This document shows positions 38,262-48,444 of a stretch of DNA of 64,000 bases, piece after piece (position 1 is the first letter of the stretch; every line of letters starts with the position of its first letter). The translations under genes were made by a program, and so were the position numbers. The notes under the pieces were generated by a model. That model made no database searches. It was given only the letters and a program-made list of their open reading frames with translations, and was not told where the DNA came from. Where the stretch lies: the NCBI GenBank assembly GCA_025356695.1, contig JANXSE010000016.1, forward strand, positions 1 through 64,000, read 5' to 3'. Source of the stretch: Betaproteobacteria bacterium. GTDB lineage: Bacteria; Pseudomonadota; Gammaproteobacteria; Burkholderiales; SG8-41.

Positions 38262-38423
38262 GTATTCCTCCTTGGAGCCTGTTCCGGCAACCTGATCGGT
38301 ATCGCAATGATGGTCTACCGCTGCACAATGCGCAAGCGCGCACTTGATCCGCTTCAATCATGATGCGGCTCGTGTAAAATTTCTTTACTGCCCATCGCCA
38401 CCGTTATCGCAAAGGACTGCCAC

Positions 38424-38696
38424 ATGAAACCCGCCACTGCTTTGTTCACTGCAGCGATGTTCGCCTCCACCGGTACGTACGCCACTGGTCTGGCCACCTG
38501 CGACTCCGGGCCGGAGTCAGGCTGGCAACCCCAGGAAAAGCTCACCAAAATGCTGACGGACAAGGGCTGGCAGGTGCGCCGCATCAAGATCGACGGCGGC
38601 TGTTATGAAGCCTATGTGATTACCGACAAGGGCGAACGACAGGAAGCTTATTTCCATCCGGTGACGCTCGCACCGGTGCCGACCAAACCGCGTTGA
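38424..38696 (+). CDS. PepSY-domain-like periplasmic protein
   Basis: 90 residues with a signal peptide (MKPATALFTAAMFASTGTYA). The mature part W-QPQEKLTKMLTDKGWQVRRIKIDGGCYEAYVITDKGERQEAYFHPVT fits a single PepSY module, as found next to b-type cytochromes. Two cysteines (GLATCDSG, GGCYEA) could form a disulfide. It ends at the start of the cytochrome b gene and is probably co-transcribed with it. Confidence 0.8.
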   Translation: MKPATALFTAAMFASTGTYATGLATCDSGPESGWQPQEKLTKMLTDKGWQVRRIKIDGGCYEAYVITDKGERQEAYFHPVTLAPVPTKPR

Positions 38697-38701
38697 GCGC
38701 C

Positions 38702-39247
38702 GTGGCCAACGCGGCGCCGCGCATGGCGAAAGTGTGGGACCCGCTGGTACGCGTCGGCCACTGGTCGCTCGTCACTTTTGTGGCGCTGTCATGGGCCACC
38801 GGTGAAGGCGGCAAGGGTTGGCACGAAGGCCTCGGATACGCAGCACTGGTCGTCATTACGATACGCATCGTCTGGGGTTTCATCGGGCCGCGCACCGCGC
38901 GCTTTGCCGAATTCGTGTGCGCGCCAACCGCCACCATCGCCTACGGCCTGCGGGTAGCGGCAGGCACCGAGCCGCGTTACCTCGGCCACAATCCGCTCGG
39001 CGGCTGGATGATCCTGTTGCTGATCGCCTGCATTGCGCTGACCGGATTCACCGGCTGGCTTTACACCACCGACCAGTACTGGGGTGTGAAATGGGTCGGC
39101 GAACTGCACGAAGGGCTCGCCAGCACGCTGCTGGTGCTGATCGCACTGCATGTCGCCGGCGTCGTCTTCGCTTCGCGGCGGCATCATGAAAATCTGGCGG
39201 CCGCCATGCTGCACGGGCGCAAACGCGCGGAGGATGAAAATGCATAA
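38702..39247 (+). CDS. Cytochrome b561/Ni-hydrogenase b-type membrane protein
   Basis: About 181 residues with four membrane helices. The helices carry His residues in RVGHWSLVTFVALSW, WHEGLGYAALVVITIRIVWGF, the HEGLASTLLVLIALHVAGVVF segment and the GHNPLGGWMILLLIACIALTGF helix, which fit diheme b561-type electron carriers. The start is uncertain: TTG 38693 overlaps the PepSY stop, GTG 38702 and ATG 38723 are alternatives. With PepSY it probably forms a quinone-linked electron-transfer unit; the electron acceptor is unknown. It overlaps the next gene by 8 bases. Confidence 0.82.
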   Translation: MANAAPRMAKVWDPLVRVGHWSLVTFVALSWATGEGGKGWHEGLGYAALVVITIRIVWGFIGPRTARFAEFVCAPTATIAYGLRVAAGTEPRYLGHNPLGGWMILLLIACIALTGFTGWLYTTDQYWGVKWVGELHEGLASTLLVLIALHVAGVVFASRRHHENLAAAMLHGRKRAEDENA

Positions 39248-40211
39248 ATCGATTTCCGCCTGTCTGCTGGCGGCAATGCTCGCCGCTTCGACATCGTTGC
39301 TGGCACAGGCCTGGCCCGCCAAACCGATCCGCTTCATCGTGCCCTTTCCGCCCGGCGGCACCACGGACATCCAGGCGCGCATGATCAACGAACGGCTGGG
39401 TGCGAAACTCGGCCAGCCGGTGGTGCTCGACAACCGCGGCGGCGCCAACGGCGCGATCGGCATGGAAATCGTCGCGCGTGCGCCGGCCGACGGCTACACC
39501 ATGATCATCTCGACCGTCGGCACGTGGACGGTGGCGCCGCATCTATCGAAGCTGCCCTACGACGTGCAGACCGATTTCGCACCGCTGATACACATGGCAA
39601 CCACGCCGGGCGTGCTGCTGGTGCATCCGTCGGTGCCGGCAAAGAACGTCAAAGAACTGATTGCACTGGCGCGCCAGCGCCCGAATGAGCTGACCTACGG
39701 CTCCTCGGGTATCGGCGGCTTCGGCCAGATGTGCGCGGAACTGTTTGCGGTGACGGCCAACATCAAAATGACCCATGTCCCCTACAAAGGCTCGGCGCCG
39801 TCGCTGATCGATCTGATGGGCGGCCACATCCAGATCCTCTTCAACAGCGCGCTACCGACCATGCCACACATCAAATCGGGGAAGATGCGTGCGCTCGCTA
39901 CCACCGGCGCTAAACGCATGAGCATCCTGCCTGAACTGCCGACCGTCGCCGAGGCCGGCCTTACCGGTTATGAAAACTCGACGTGGTCTGCACTCGGTCT
40001 TGCCGCGCGCACGCCGCAACCAATCATCGAGCGGCTGAACAAAGAGATCAACGCGATACTGCAACTGCCCGAAGTGCAGGAAGCCGCGCGCGCCGACGGC
40101 TCGATGATCACTGGCGGCACACCCGAACAGTTCCGCGAAATACTGAAGAGCGAACTGGCCAAGTTCGGCAGGCTTATCAAGCAGGCGGGTATCAAGGGTG
40201 ATGGCGGTTAA
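39240..40211 (+). CDS. Bug-type substrate-binding protein
   Basis: 323 residues. The start is the ATG at 39240 because GGAGG lies six bases upstream; the ATG at 39234 directly abuts that site. The signal peptide is MHKSISACLLAAMLAASTSLLAQA, followed by WPAKPIRFIVPFPPGGTTDIQAR and LDNRGGANGAIGMEIVARAPADGYT. The start lies inside the 3' end of the cytochrome b gene, linking a redox pair and a carboxylate receptor in one transcript, which is unusual. Confidence 0.93.
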   Translation: MHKSISACLLAAMLAASTSLLAQAWPAKPIRFIVPFPPGGTTDIQARMINERLGAKLGQPVVLDNRGGANGAIGMEIVARAPADGYTMIISTVGTWTVAPHLSKLPYDVQTDFAPLIHMATTPGVLLVHPSVPAKNVKELIALARQRPNELTYGSSGIGGFGQMCAELFAVTANIKMTHVPYKGSAPSLIDLMGGHIQILFNSALPTMPHIKSGKMRALATTGAKRMSILPELPTVAEAGLTGYENSTWSALGLAARTPQPIIERLNKEINAILQLPEVQEAARADGSMITGGTPEQFREILKSELAKFGRLIKQAGIKGDGG

Positions 40212-40234
40212 ACGCGCCCGGGGTCCGCAAATCA

Positions 40235-41353
40235 ATGGCTGAACCTCTGAAAAACGGTTTCGGCCCCGCGGTGCCGAAGCGTATCGCCGCAACGATCACC
40301 GCGGTGCATCCGCGCTTCGACACACGCGGTTTTCTCAGCGCCGCGCTCGATGGCTTTGAGGCGCTCGAACTGATGCCGCGCGCGCGGCACATCACAGCAG
40401 CACTGCGGCGTTTTTTGCCAGACGACTACGCGCGTGCCGCGGAAATCCTGATTGATTCCCTGGGCCCGCAACCCGCACGCGGCGCCGGCAACAGCCTGCC
40501 GCCCTTCTTCTATCTGCCGCACGTCTTCTACGTCGCCGCGCACGGCCTCGAACATTTCGAGCTGTCGATGCGCGCGCAATACGAACTGACGCAACGCTTT
40601 ACCGCCGAATTCAGCATCCGGCCGTATTTGATTCATCACCAGCAGCGCACACTTAAGACGCTTGAATGCTGGAGCACGGACGACAGCGTGCACGTGCGTC
40701 GCCTTGTTTCCGAAGGCACGCGCCCGCGCCTGCCGTGGGCGGTGCGCCTGCCGGCGTTCCAGCGCGATCCGCGGCCGGTGCTGGCGCTGCTTGAACGCCT
40801 GAAGGACGATCCCGAACTTTACGTGCGACGTTCGGTCGCCAACAACCTCAATGACATCGGCAAGGACAATCCAGCGGCATTGATTGCGACTGCCGCGCAC
40901 TGGCTGAAGAACGCGCCGGCGCCACGCGCTGCGCTGGTGCGCCACGCATTGCGCTCATCGATCAAGGCCGGCGATCAAAAAGCGCTTGCACTACTCGGCT
41001 TCGGCGGCAAGGCGGAGGTTTCAGTGCGTGGCGTCAAAGTCGAACCGAAACACGCGCGCATCGGCGGCAAGGTCAACATCGCGTTCGACATCATCAATAC
41101 TTCAAAACGGGCGCAGCGCGTGCTGGTCGATCTGAAAGTGCATTACGCCAAGGCAAACGGCAAATCCGGCCCCAAGGTCTTCAAGCTGAAAAAGATTGAA
41201 CTCGCGCCTGGCAGCAGGGCCTCATTTGCAAAAATACTTTCGCTAAGCGACCTCACCACGCGCCGTCACCATGCCGGCACGCACCGCGTGGAGGCGATGC
41301 TCAATGGCCGCGCAGTCCGGTTAGGGCGGTTTGAAGTGGCCCGCAAAGCGTAA
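40235..41353 (+). CDS. DNA alkylation repair glycosylase, AlkC-like
   Basis: 372 residues. The N-terminal two-thirds are HEAT-like helices (SVHVRRLVSEGTRPRLPWA, DPRPVLALLERLKDDPELYVRRSVANNLNDIGKDNP), the AlkC/AlkD fold that removes alkylated bases such as 3-methyladenine without base flipping. The C-terminal third (about 265-372) is beta-rich (GGKVNIAFDIINTSKRAQRVLVDLKVHYAK) and matches the Ig-like domain described for AlkC. The gene follows the Bug operon by 23 bases but probably has no functional tie with it. Confidence 0.85.
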   Translation: MAEPLKNGFGPAVPKRIAATITAVHPRFDTRGFLSAALDGFEALELMPRARHITAALRRFLPDDYARAAEILIDSLGPQPARGAGNSLPPFFYLPHVFYVAAHGLEHFELSMRAQYELTQRFTAEFSIRPYLIHHQQRTLKTLECWSTDDSVHVRRLVSEGTRPRLPWAVRLPAFQRDPRPVLALLERLKDDPELYVRRSVANNLNDIGKDNPAALIATAAHWLKNAPAPRAALVRHALRSSIKAGDQKALALLGFGGKAEVSVRGVKVEPKHARIGGKVNIAFDIINTSKRAQRVLVDLKVHYAKANGKSGPKVFKLKKIELAPGSRASFAKILSLSDLTTRRHHAGTHRVEAMLNGRAVRLGRFEVARKA

Positions 41354-41364
41354 CTGCCCCCCCG

Positions 41365-42570
41365 GTGATTCCACGCAAAAAACTTGATATCGGCTGGCTG
41401 GATCTGGCATTCGCCCTTGCGGCCTGCCTGTTTGCACGCCGACGCGCCGCGATACAAAACCGGCTCGAACAGCGGTGGTCGCCGGACGGCCATGCCCTCG
41501 CCTGTCTTTCCGTGCGCAGCGGCTTTGATCTCGTATTGCAGCAGCTCGCACTGCCGCACGGCAGCGAAGTTCTCGTCTCGGCCATCACCATTCGCGACAT
41601 GGTCGGCATCATCGGGCATCACGGTCTCGTCGCTGTGCCGGTTGATCTGGAACCCGGGGCATGCGCAGTGCGGCTTGAAGCGCTCGAACGCGCAGTAACG
41701 CCGCGTACCAAAGCGGTACTCGTCGCCCACCTCTTCGGTAACCGCACCGGCATGGACGGCATTGTCGGATTCGCGCAACGGTACCGGATTTTTCTGTTCG
41801 AGGACTGTGCGCAGGCCTTCAGCGCTGACGGTTACCGCGGACATGCGGGCAGCGATGTCGTCATGTTCAGCTTCGGCACCATCAAGACCGCAACGGCCGG
41901 CGGCGGCGCGCTGCTCAATTTCAAAAATGGCGCGCTGCGCGATTCGGTCGCCGGAGCGCAGCGTGAATATCCGGTGCAGGGACACGCCGTATTCGCGCGC
42001 AAGCTGCTGAAAATCGCCATGCTCAAGGCGCTCGCCTGCCGCCCGCCCTATACACTGTTCGTTTTTTTAAGCCGCGCCACCGACAGAAATCACGATCGCA
42101 TCATCGGCGGTGCGGTCCGCGGCTTCCCCGGTGGAGAACTGATGCGGCAGCTTCGTCAGCAAGCGCCGGCTGCGCTGTTTGCATTGCTTGAGAGACGGTT
42201 GCGCCTGTACACACCGGAAATGCTGACATCCCGCATCAATGCGGCCATCAAGGCGATGCAGCAGTTACCCGTGCAGTTGCAGCTCGGCACAGGCGCCCCG
42301 TTGCACAGCCATTGGGTGTTCCCCATTCAAAGCGAACGGCCGGACCTCCTCGTCTGTCACCTGTGGCGTCACGGTTTCGATGCAACCCGCGGCACCTCAA
42401 GCATGTATGCAGTTCCGGCACCGGACGGTGTCGAACCGGCGGCTAACGCGCAAAATATGATCGGGCGCATCATCTACCTGCCAGTCGACTGCTGCGCCTC
42501 CGCCGGTGAAATTCGGCGCATGACAGAACTCATTGTGGAATTCGAACCACCGGGCCGGCAGTCGATGTAG
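41365..42570 (+). CDS. DegT/DnrJ/EryC1/StrS-type PLP aminotransferase
   Basis: 401 residues from a GTG at 41365. It has the fold-type I pattern: LACLSVRSGFDLVLQQLAL, VLVAHLFGNRTGMDGI, FLFEDCAQAFSADGY and the Schiff-base lysine in MFSFGTIKTATAGGGALL, as in sugar aminotransferases. The hydrophobic start (LDLAFALAACLF) and the lack of polysaccharide neighbours are unusual. Substrate unknown; sugar or amino-sugar transamination is likely from the family only. It starts 11 bases after the AlkC-like stop. Confidence 0.75.
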   Translation: MIPRKKLDIGWLDLAFALAACLFARRRAAIQNRLEQRWSPDGHALACLSVRSGFDLVLQQLALPHGSEVLVSAITIRDMVGIIGHHGLVAVPVDLEPGACAVRLEALERAVTPRTKAVLVAHLFGNRTGMDGIVGFAQRYRIFLFEDCAQAFSADGYRGHAGSDVVMFSFGTIKTATAGGGALLNFKNGALRDSVAGAQREYPVQGHAVFARKLLKIAMLKALACRPPYTLFVFLSRATDRNHDRIIGGAVRGFPGGELMRQLRQQAPAALFALLERRLRLYTPEMLTSRINAAIKAMQQLPVQLQLGTGAPLHSHWVFPIQSERPDLLVCHLWRHGFDATRGTSSMYAVPAPDGVEPAANAQNMIGRIIYLPVDCCASAGEIRRMTELIVEFEPPGRQSM

Positions 42571-42601
42571 TATCGGACAACAATAGCGCAGCGGGGCCTT
42601 C

Positions 42602-42871
42602 ATGCTTAATGAAAAAATCAAAGTCCGCGTGACCCAGACCGACCAGACCATGGAGGTAGTGGTTTTCAACAAACGCGCCGACTGCATCGAGGTAGTGCTC
42701 GGCGAAGGCGTGCACAGCGTGAAATGCCAGCTCACACCGACGCGCACCGGCAAGGCCTATGTCGGCAGCGTGGTCGGACGGGAAATCGTTTACGAACGCA
42801 GCCGCGAACAGGTGCAGGCCGATATCGACCTGCTCAATCCGCGCCTGCGCGACTACGATCGCCGGCGCTGA
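42602..42871 (+). CDS. Small conserved-looking protein of unknown function
   Basis: 89 residues, soluble, charged, no signal or membrane segment. It begins MLNEKIKVRVTQTDQTMEVVVF and ends in an Arg/Asp-rich stretch (LNPRLRDYDRRR). Codon use and composition fit a real gene, and it lies 31 bases after the aminotransferase stop, so it may be in the same transcript. I do not recognise the family. Confidence 0.6.
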   Translation: MLNEKIKVRVTQTDQTMEVVVFNKRADCIEVVLGEGVHSVKCQLTPTRTGKAYVGSVVGREIVYERSREQVQADIDLLNPRLRDYDRRR

Positions 42872-42877
42872 CTCAGG

Positions 42878-43858
42878 TTACTTTGCGCGCAGGCCGGCGG
42901 CATCGACCAGCTTGCGGAATTTCTCGTTCTGCTCGACCAGAAAAACACCGAACTCGCGCGGTGTGGTGCCGATCGGATCGGCGCCGAGCACACGCAGACG
43001 TTCCTGAAATTCGGGCTTCTTCAGCGCATCAAGCACCGCGCCAGCGAGCTTGTTAACGATCGCCGGCGGCGTTTTCTGCGGCGCCAGCAGGCCGTACCAG
43101 CCGACGATGTCGTAACCCGGCAGCGTTTCGGCAATTGACTCGAGTTCGGGCGCCAGTGACGAGCGCTTCATGCTGGTCACACCGAGCGCGCGCAGCTTGC
43201 CCTGCTTGACCATCGGCAACGCTGCCGGCAGCACCGAGAATGAAAACTGCACCTGGCCGGCCAGCGTATCCATCAGCGCGAAGACGATCGTTTTATACGG
43301 CACGTGCACGAGTTCAAGGCCGGCCATCGTGCGCAGCATTTCGGTCGCCAGGTGCGGCGCGCCGCCGACGCCGCCAGTGCCATAGTAGAACCCGCCGGGC
43401 TTCGCCTTCGCCAGCGCGATGAATTCGCGGATCGACTGCGCCGGAACCGACGGATTGACAATCAACGCGTAGGGCGTCGAGGCGATCAGGCTGATCGGTG
43501 TGAAATCGCGGATCAGGCTGTATTGCAGTTTGTCGAAAACCAGCGGGCCGGTGATCTGCTGCGAACTGCCCATGAACAGCGTGTAGCCGTCGGGGGCGGC
43601 GCGCGCGGCGATTTCGGCGCCGATGTTGCCGGCCGAACCGGCCCGGTTGTCGGCAACCACCTGCTGCCCCCACGCATCAGTAAACACACCGCCGATCAAA
43701 CGTGTGATGACGTCGGGCCCGGAACTTGGCGAACTGGGCACGATGACGCGGACCGGTTTGACTGGATAGGTTTCCGCCGCCACCGCCGCGTGTGAAAACG
43801 GCAGGCACGCAGTGGTCCCGATCAACACGGCGAATTTGAGCTGCGACGGAATGCGCAT
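42878..43858 (-). CDS. Bug-type substrate-binding protein
   Basis: 326 residues with a signal peptide (MRIPSQLKFAVLIGTTACLPFSHAAVA). It has YPVKPVRVIVPSSPSSGPDVITR and ADNRAGSAGNIGAEIAARAAPDGYT; the SPSSGPD segment replaces the usual APGGxxD loop, so ligand specificity may differ. It ends 7 bases from the small unknown gene on the other strand. It lies downstream of the flavocytochrome pair on the same strand, but with a 61-base gap. Confidence 0.93.
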   Translation of the reverse strand: MRIPSQLKFAVLIGTTACLPFSHAAVAAETYPVKPVRVIVPSSPSSGPDVITRLIGGVFTDAWGQQVVADNRAGSAGNIGAEIAARAAPDGYTLFMGSSQQITGPLVFDKLQYSLIRDFTPISLIASTPYALIVNPSVPAQSIREFIALAKAKPGGFYYGTGGVGGAPHLATEMLRTMAGLELVHVPYKTIVFALMDTLAGQVQFSFSVLPAALPMVKQGKLRALGVTSMKRSSLAPELESIAETLPGYDIVGWYGLLAPQKTPPAIVNKLAGAVLDALKKPEFQERLRVLGADPIGTTPREFGVFLVEQNEKFRKLVDAAGLRAK

Positions 43859-43919
43859 TGATTACTCCTAAAAACAAAATGGGCGCCGCAGCGCCCATTA
43901 GTCGGCGGGCGCGACTATT

Positions 43920-45188
43920 TTAGGCCAATGCCTCGGCCCAGATGTTACGCGCCCAACCCCAGGCGTAAAGCCCTTCCTGCTCGCTAGCCTTGTCGGAAAG
44001 ACCGCCGGCGCCCTTCACCGGCACCATGGTCTTTTCCTTCACATCGTAGGTATGCACCGAGGCAACATGCATGACGTTTTTGCCATCGACGAAGCTGTAG
44101 CAGGTGTTCATCATGACGGGGTCCTGATTCACCGCCCCGCCTTTGATCAACGCGATCACTGCGGCCGCGCAGACCTTGGCATGCTGGTTGGCCATGCTCG
44201 CCGATTTCGGCATCGCCGGCCCCGACAACGTGGCATCACCCAGCACATGCACGCCTTTGACGGCAGTCGATTCGAGCGTCCTCCAGTCGACCGCGCACCA
44301 GCGGTTGTTGGCGTTGATGAGGCCCGCCTTCTCCGCGATCAGGCCGGATTTCTGCGGCGGCACCACGTTCAATACATCGGCCTTGACGTCCTCGAACTGC
44401 AGCTTGGCGGTCAGCGTTTTGACATCCACATCAAGCAATTCGCTGTTCGGTTTGTATTCGATCATGCCTTTATACAAGCCGTTCCACGCGGCAAGGAACA
44501 AACCTTTCTTCGACACCAGATCCTCGTTGGAGTCGAGCACCAGGATTTTCGATTTCGGCTTGGCGCGCTTGAAATAGTCCGCAATCTGGCAGACGCGCTC
44601 ATAGGGCCCCGGCGGACAGCGAAACGGCGCCTTCGGGATGTGCACTGCATAAACGCCGCCATCGGGCATCGCTTCAAGTTGCTTGCGCAACGCGAGCGTC
44701 TGCGGGCCGGCCTTCCACGCATGCAGCACGCGGTTCTGCGCATCGGTATTGTTGAGCCCCGGAATCCCGCCATAGAGGAATTCGACACCAGGCGAAACAA
44801 TCAGCCGATCGTAGGACAGCGTGTTGCCGCCGGCCAGACGCACTTCGCGCTTTTCCGCATCAATCGCGGTCGCCTCATCACGCACGACGGTGATGCCGCG
44901 GCGCTTGAGGCCATCATAGCTGTAGGTGAGTTCGCGGATCTCGGTGTTGCCACCGAGCACGAGGTTGGACAGCGGGCACGAAATAAATTCACTGCCGCGT
45001 TCGACCACCGTGACATCAATGTCCGGCGCCCACAGCTTAATGTATTTAGCCGCGGTCGCGCCGCCGTAACCGGCGCCGATGACCACCACCCTGCCGGCGC
45101 TGGCGCCGCCGGTGGCGCAGCCACTCATGGCGGCAGTGCCCGTCGCCGCCGAGGCCCATTGCAAAAATTCGCGTCTGGAAATAATCAT
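43920..45188 (-). CDS. fccB: Flavocytochrome c sulfide dehydrogenase flavoprotein subunit
   Basis: 422 residues from the ATG at 45188, with GAGGAGG six bases upstream. The N-terminus SRREFLQWASAATG is a Tat signal. FAD-binding GRVVVIGAGYGGATAAKYIK is followed by the FccB-type cysteines in FRCPPGPYERVC and RWCAVDWRTLES, the probable redox disulfide partners. FccB oxidises sulfide to sulfur or polysulfide in the periplasm and passes electrons to cytochrome c. The downstream partner in translation order is the cytochrome c gene, 10 bases upstream of its start. Sulfite dehydrogenase-like variants remain possible. Confidence 0.87.
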   Translation of the reverse strand: MIISRREFLQWASAATGTAAMSGCATGGASAGRVVVIGAGYGGATAAKYIKLWAPDIDVTVVERGSEFISCPLSNLVLGGNTEIRELTYSYDGLKRRGITVVRDEATAIDAEKREVRLAGGNTLSYDRLIVSPGVEFLYGGIPGLNNTDAQNRVLHAWKAGPQTLALRKQLEAMPDGGVYAVHIPKAPFRCPPGPYERVCQIADYFKRAKPKSKILVLDSNEDLVSKKGLFLAAWNGLYKGMIEYKPNSELLDVDVKTLTAKLQFEDVKADVLNVVPPQKSGLIAEKAGLINANNRWCAVDWRTLESTAVKGVHVLGDATLSGPAMPKSASMANQHAKVCAAAVIALIKGGAVNQDPVMMNTCYSFVDGKNVMHVASVHTYDVKEKTMVPVKGAGGLSDKASEQEGLYAWGWARNIWAEALA

Positions 45189-45198
45189 GACGGCCTCC

Positions 45199-45543
45199 TC
45201 AATTACCGGCGCGCGGCGCGCTCGGCGCAGTGCCGGGTTTGATAGCGGCGAAATAGCCGGCGATGCGTTCGAGCTGCTCGTCGGTATAACCCTTTGCATG
45301 CTGGGGCATGATGGTGCCCGCGCGCTTGCCCGATTTGTAGTCTTTCAATTGTTGCAGCAGGTAGTCCCTGCTCTGCCCGGCGAGGCTGGGCGGCACACCG
45401 CCGACGCTGATGCCGTCGGTGCCGTGACAGGCGGTGCAGGTGGCAGCCAGACTGCGCGTCTGGCTTGCATCCTGCGCAATAGCGGGCGCAGTCGCGCAGG
45501 CAAGCGCGAACGCAACCGCCGGTATGGCGTGGATTGAACGCAT
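45199..45543 (-). CDS. Class I cytochrome c (single heme), partner of FccB
   Basis: 114 residues from the ATG at 45543, preceded by GGGGGGAATC. It has a signal peptide (MRSIHAIPAVAFALACATAPAIAQ) and one heme motif CTACH, with a distal Met in TIMPQHAKG. It is monoheme, unlike the diheme FccA of Allochromatium. It is the first gene of the pair with fccB, so it probably accepts electrons from the flavoprotein. Confidence 0.88.
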   Translation of the reverse strand: MRSIHAIPAVAFALACATAPAIAQDASQTRSLAATCTACHGTDGISVGGVPPSLAGQSRDYLLQQLKDYKSGKRAGTIMPQHAKGYTDEQLERIAGYFAAIKPGTAPSAPRAGN

Positions 45544-45640
45544 GATTCCCCCCCTAAAAAACGACAAAAGATTATAGCGCCGGCGAATTTTCCGCTTCGA
45601 CTGTTGCGCTATCTCTTTATAGCGGTGCGCCGCGACAGGC

Positions 45641-47899
45641 TCACACCACGCTGGCAGCTTCTTCCTCGGCGAAGATGAGTTGCACCTTGTCGTTCTTGTC
45701 GAGGTCGACGGTCACTTTGCCGCCGCTGGCCAGGCGCCCGAACAACAACTGGTCGGCGAGCGCCGTGCGGATGGTGTCCTGGATGAGCCGCGCCATCGGC
45801 CGCGCACCCATCTGCGGATCGAAGCCCTTTTTCGCAAGGTGGTCCTTAAGCGCCTGCGTGAAATTGGCCTCGACTTTTTTCTCCTGCAACTGCTCTTCAA
45901 GCTGCATCAGGAACTTGTCGACCACACGCATGATGATCTCGCGGTCGAGCGACGCGAACGAAATGATCGAATCGAGACGGTTGCGGAACTCCGGTGTGAA
46001 CTGGCGCTTGATCTCGACCATCTCGTCGCCAAGCTGGGTAGTGGTCGTGAAGCCCATGGTCGTCTTCGACAGCTCGGCAGCACCGGCATTGGTGGTCATG
46101 ATGATCATGACATTGCGGAAATCGGCCTTGCGCCCGTTATTGTCGGTGAGCGTGCCGTGATCCATTACCTGCAGCAGGATGTTGTAGACGTCAGGGTGCG
46201 CCTTTTCGATTTCGTCGAGCAGCAGCACCGAGTACGGATGCTTGGTGACCGCCTCGGTCAGCAAGCCACCCTGGTCGAAACCGATATAGCCGGGTGGCGC
46301 GCCGATCAGCCGCGACACCGCGTGGCGCTCCATGTATTCAGACATGTCGAAACGGATGAGTTCCACGCCCATGATGTAGGCAAGCTGGCGCGCGACCTCG
46401 GTCTTGCCCACACCGGTCGGGCCGGAGAACAGGAAACAGCCAGTCGGTTTCTGCGGATTGCCCAGACCGCTGCGCGACATCTTGATCGCAGAGGCCAGCG
46501 CGTCAATCGCCTTGTCCTGCCCGAACACCACCGACTTGAGATTGCGCTCGAGGTTCTTCAACTGCGTGCGGTCGTCGGAATTGACGCTTTGTGCCGGCAC
46601 GCGCGCGATCTTGGCGACGATCTCCTCGATCTCGTGCTTGGTGATGATTTTTTTCTGCTTGGATTTCGGCAGTATGCGTTGCGCCGCGCCTGCTTCGTCG
46701 ATGACGTCGATGGCCTTGTCCGGCAGATGACGGTCATTGATGTAACGCGCCGCGAGTTCCGCCGCCGATGTCAGCGCCGAAGTCGCGTACTTGATGCCGT
46801 GGTGTTCCTCGAAACGCGTCTTCAGGCCGCGCAGGATGGAAATCGTTTCCGCAATGCTCGGCTCGACCACATCGACCTTCTGGAAGCGTCGCGACAGAGC
46901 GTGGTCTTTTTCGAAAATGCCGCGGTACTCCTGATAGGTCGTCGCGCCGATACACTTCAGCTGCCCGGTCGACAGCGCCGGCTTCAGCAGATTCGACGCA
47001 TCGAGCGTGCCGCCCGACGCCGCGCCGGCGCCGATCAGCGTATGGATCTCGTCGATAAACAGAATTGCATGCGGATTATCGAGCAGCTGCTTGAGCACTG
47101 CTTTCAGACGTTGCTCGAAATCGCCGCGGTATTTGGTGCCGGCGAGCAGCGCGCCCATATCCAGCGCGTAGACCGTGCTCTTGGCGAGAATTTCCGGCAC
47201 TTCGCCCTCGACGATACGGCGCGCCAGGCCTTCGGCGATCGCGGTCTTGCCGACACCGGCTTCCCCCACCAGCAGCGGATTGTTTTTACGGCGACGGCAT
47301 AGCGTCTGCACCACGCGCTCCAGTTCACGCTCACGGCCGATCAGCGGATCGATCTTGCCGGACTGCGCCTGCGTGTTCAGGTTGAGCGTGTAGGTTTCGA
47401 GCGCACCGCCCGGGGCCTGCTCCTGCTCCGTCTCGGCCTCGCCCTCGGCCTTGCCCGGGGCGGCCTGCGGCACCTTGCTGATGCCGTGCGAAATGAAATT
47501 CACGACGTCGAGCCGGGTAACGCCCTTCTGGTGCAGAAAGTAAACGGCGTGCGAATCTTTTTCGCCGAAAATCGCTACCAGCACGTTGGCGCCGGTAACT
47601 TCTTTTTTGCCGGACGACTGCACATGCAGGATGGCGCGCTGGATCACGCGCTGGAAACCCAGCGTCGGCTGGGTGTCGGCGTCTTCATTGGTCAGAACGG
47701 GCGTGTGCTCGGTGACGAAATCGGCCAGCAGCTTGCGCAATTCCTCGACTTCGGCGGCGCAGGCCTTAAGAACCTCGGATGCGGACGGGTTGTCGAGCAA
47801 CGCGAGCAGCAGGTGCTCAACGGTGATGAATTCGTGCCGTTTCTGCCGGGCCTCCATAAAGGCCATGTGCAGACTGACCTCGAGTTCCTGGGCAATCAT
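45641..47899 (-). CDS. clpA: ATP-dependent Clp protease ATP-binding subunit ClpA
   Basis: 752 residues from the ATG at 47899, preceded by GGAGGAGAAC. Two AAA+ modules are visible: D1 with [17 protein letters not shown] and [14 protein letters not shown]2 with [16 protein letters not shown] and [15 protein letters not shown], plus the N-domain [16 protein letters not shown]. It unfolds substrates for ClpP and works with the adaptor ClpS encoded directly upstream. Its ATG overlaps the clpS stop by one base. Confidence 0.96.
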   Translation of the reverse strand: MIAQELEVSLHMAFMEARQKRHEFITVEHLLLALLDNPSASEVLKACAAEVEELRKLLADFVTEHTPVLTNEDADTQPTLGFQRVIQRAILHVQSSGKKEVTGANVLVAIFGEKDSHAVYFLHQKGVTRLDVVNFISHGISKVPQAAPGKAEGEAETEQEQAPGGALETYTLNLNTQAQSGKIDPLIGRERELERVVQTLCRRRKNNPLLVGEAGVGKTAIAEGLARRIVEGEVPEILAKSTVYALDMGALLAGTKYRGDFEQRLKAVLKQLLDNPHAILFIDEIHTLIGAGAASGGTLDASNLLKPALSTGQLKCIGATTYQEYRGIFEKDHALSRRFQKVDVVEPSIAETISILRGLKTRFEEHHGIKYATSALTSAAELAARYINDRHLPDKAIDVIDEAGAAQRILPKSKQKKIITKHEIEEIVAKIARVPAQSVNSDDRTQLKNLERNLKSVVFGQDKAIDALASAIKMSRSGLGNPQKPTGCFLFSGPTGVGKTEVARQLAYIMGVELIRFDMSEYMERHAVSRLIGAPPGYIGFDQGGLLTEAVTKHPYSVLLLDEIEKAHPDVYNILLQVMDHGTLTDNNGRKADFRNVMIIMTTNAGAAELSKTTMGFTTTTQLGDEMVEIKRQFTPEFRNRLDSIISFASLDREIIMRVVDKFLMQLEEQLQEKKVEANFTQALKDHLAKKGFDPQMGARPMARLIQDTIRTALADQLLFGRLASGGKVTVDLDKNDKVQLIFAEEEAASVV

Positions 47900-48207
47900 C
47901 AGTTCTCCTCCATTACACAACGCAGGGGGTGCTGGTGCTGGTGCGCGAATGCCATCACCTGATCGACCTTGGTCGCAGCCACGTCGCGGGGGAAAACTCC
48001 GCAGACGCCGGCGCCTTCGCGATGAACCTTGAGCATAATTTGCGTTGCCTTTTCGCGGCTGAGGGAGAAAAACTGCTGGATCACGATCACAACGAAGTCC
48101 ATGGGAGTGTAGTCGTCATTGAGCAGCATGACCTTGAACATCGGCGGCGACTTTACCTTGGCCTTTTTCGCCTCTAAAACCGTGTCCGCACGATGCCGTA
48201 TCGCCAT
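47899..48207 (-). CDS. clpS: ClpS adaptor protein
   Basis: 102 residues with the ClpS core [25 protein letters not shown] (N-end rule pocket) and [17 protein letters not shown] (ClpA-binding region). ClpS hands N-degron substrates to ClpAP. The order clpS-clpA next to a divergent cold-shock gene is widespread in Proteobacteria. Confidence 0.96.
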   Translation of the reverse strand: MAIRHRADTVLEAKKAKVKSPPMFKVMLLNDDYTPMDFVVIVIQQFFSLSREKATQIMLKVHREGAGVCGVFPRDVAATKVDQVMAFAHQHQHPLRCVMEEN

Positions 48208-48324
48208 CTTTCACACCACCATATGCCTGCACCCTACGATTTCTTATTTTGACCAAAACCGCAGATTTTTCAAGTGTTAAATAGCGACCCTTTTGCCCGA
48301 TTTCAAGCCCAAAACAGGTAAAAC

Positions 48325-48353
48325 TTGACTTCCTGTGACAAATAGCCTAGAAA
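48325..48353 (+). promoter_or_regulatory. Candidate cold-shock gene promoter with long leader
   Basis: TTGACT (48325-48330), a 17-base spacer and TAGAAA (48348-48353) form a plausible promoter, giving a leader of about 130 bases before the csp ATG at 48491. Long leaders that remodel at low temperature are typical of cold-shock genes. Confidence 0.5.
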
Positions 48354-48444
48354 GCGCAAAGGTGTTTGGCTTCAAGCTCGATCGTAGGACCGGTTTTAGC
48401 AGTATCAGCCGCCGTATACGCGTCCCTTGAAACTCAAACAGTCT

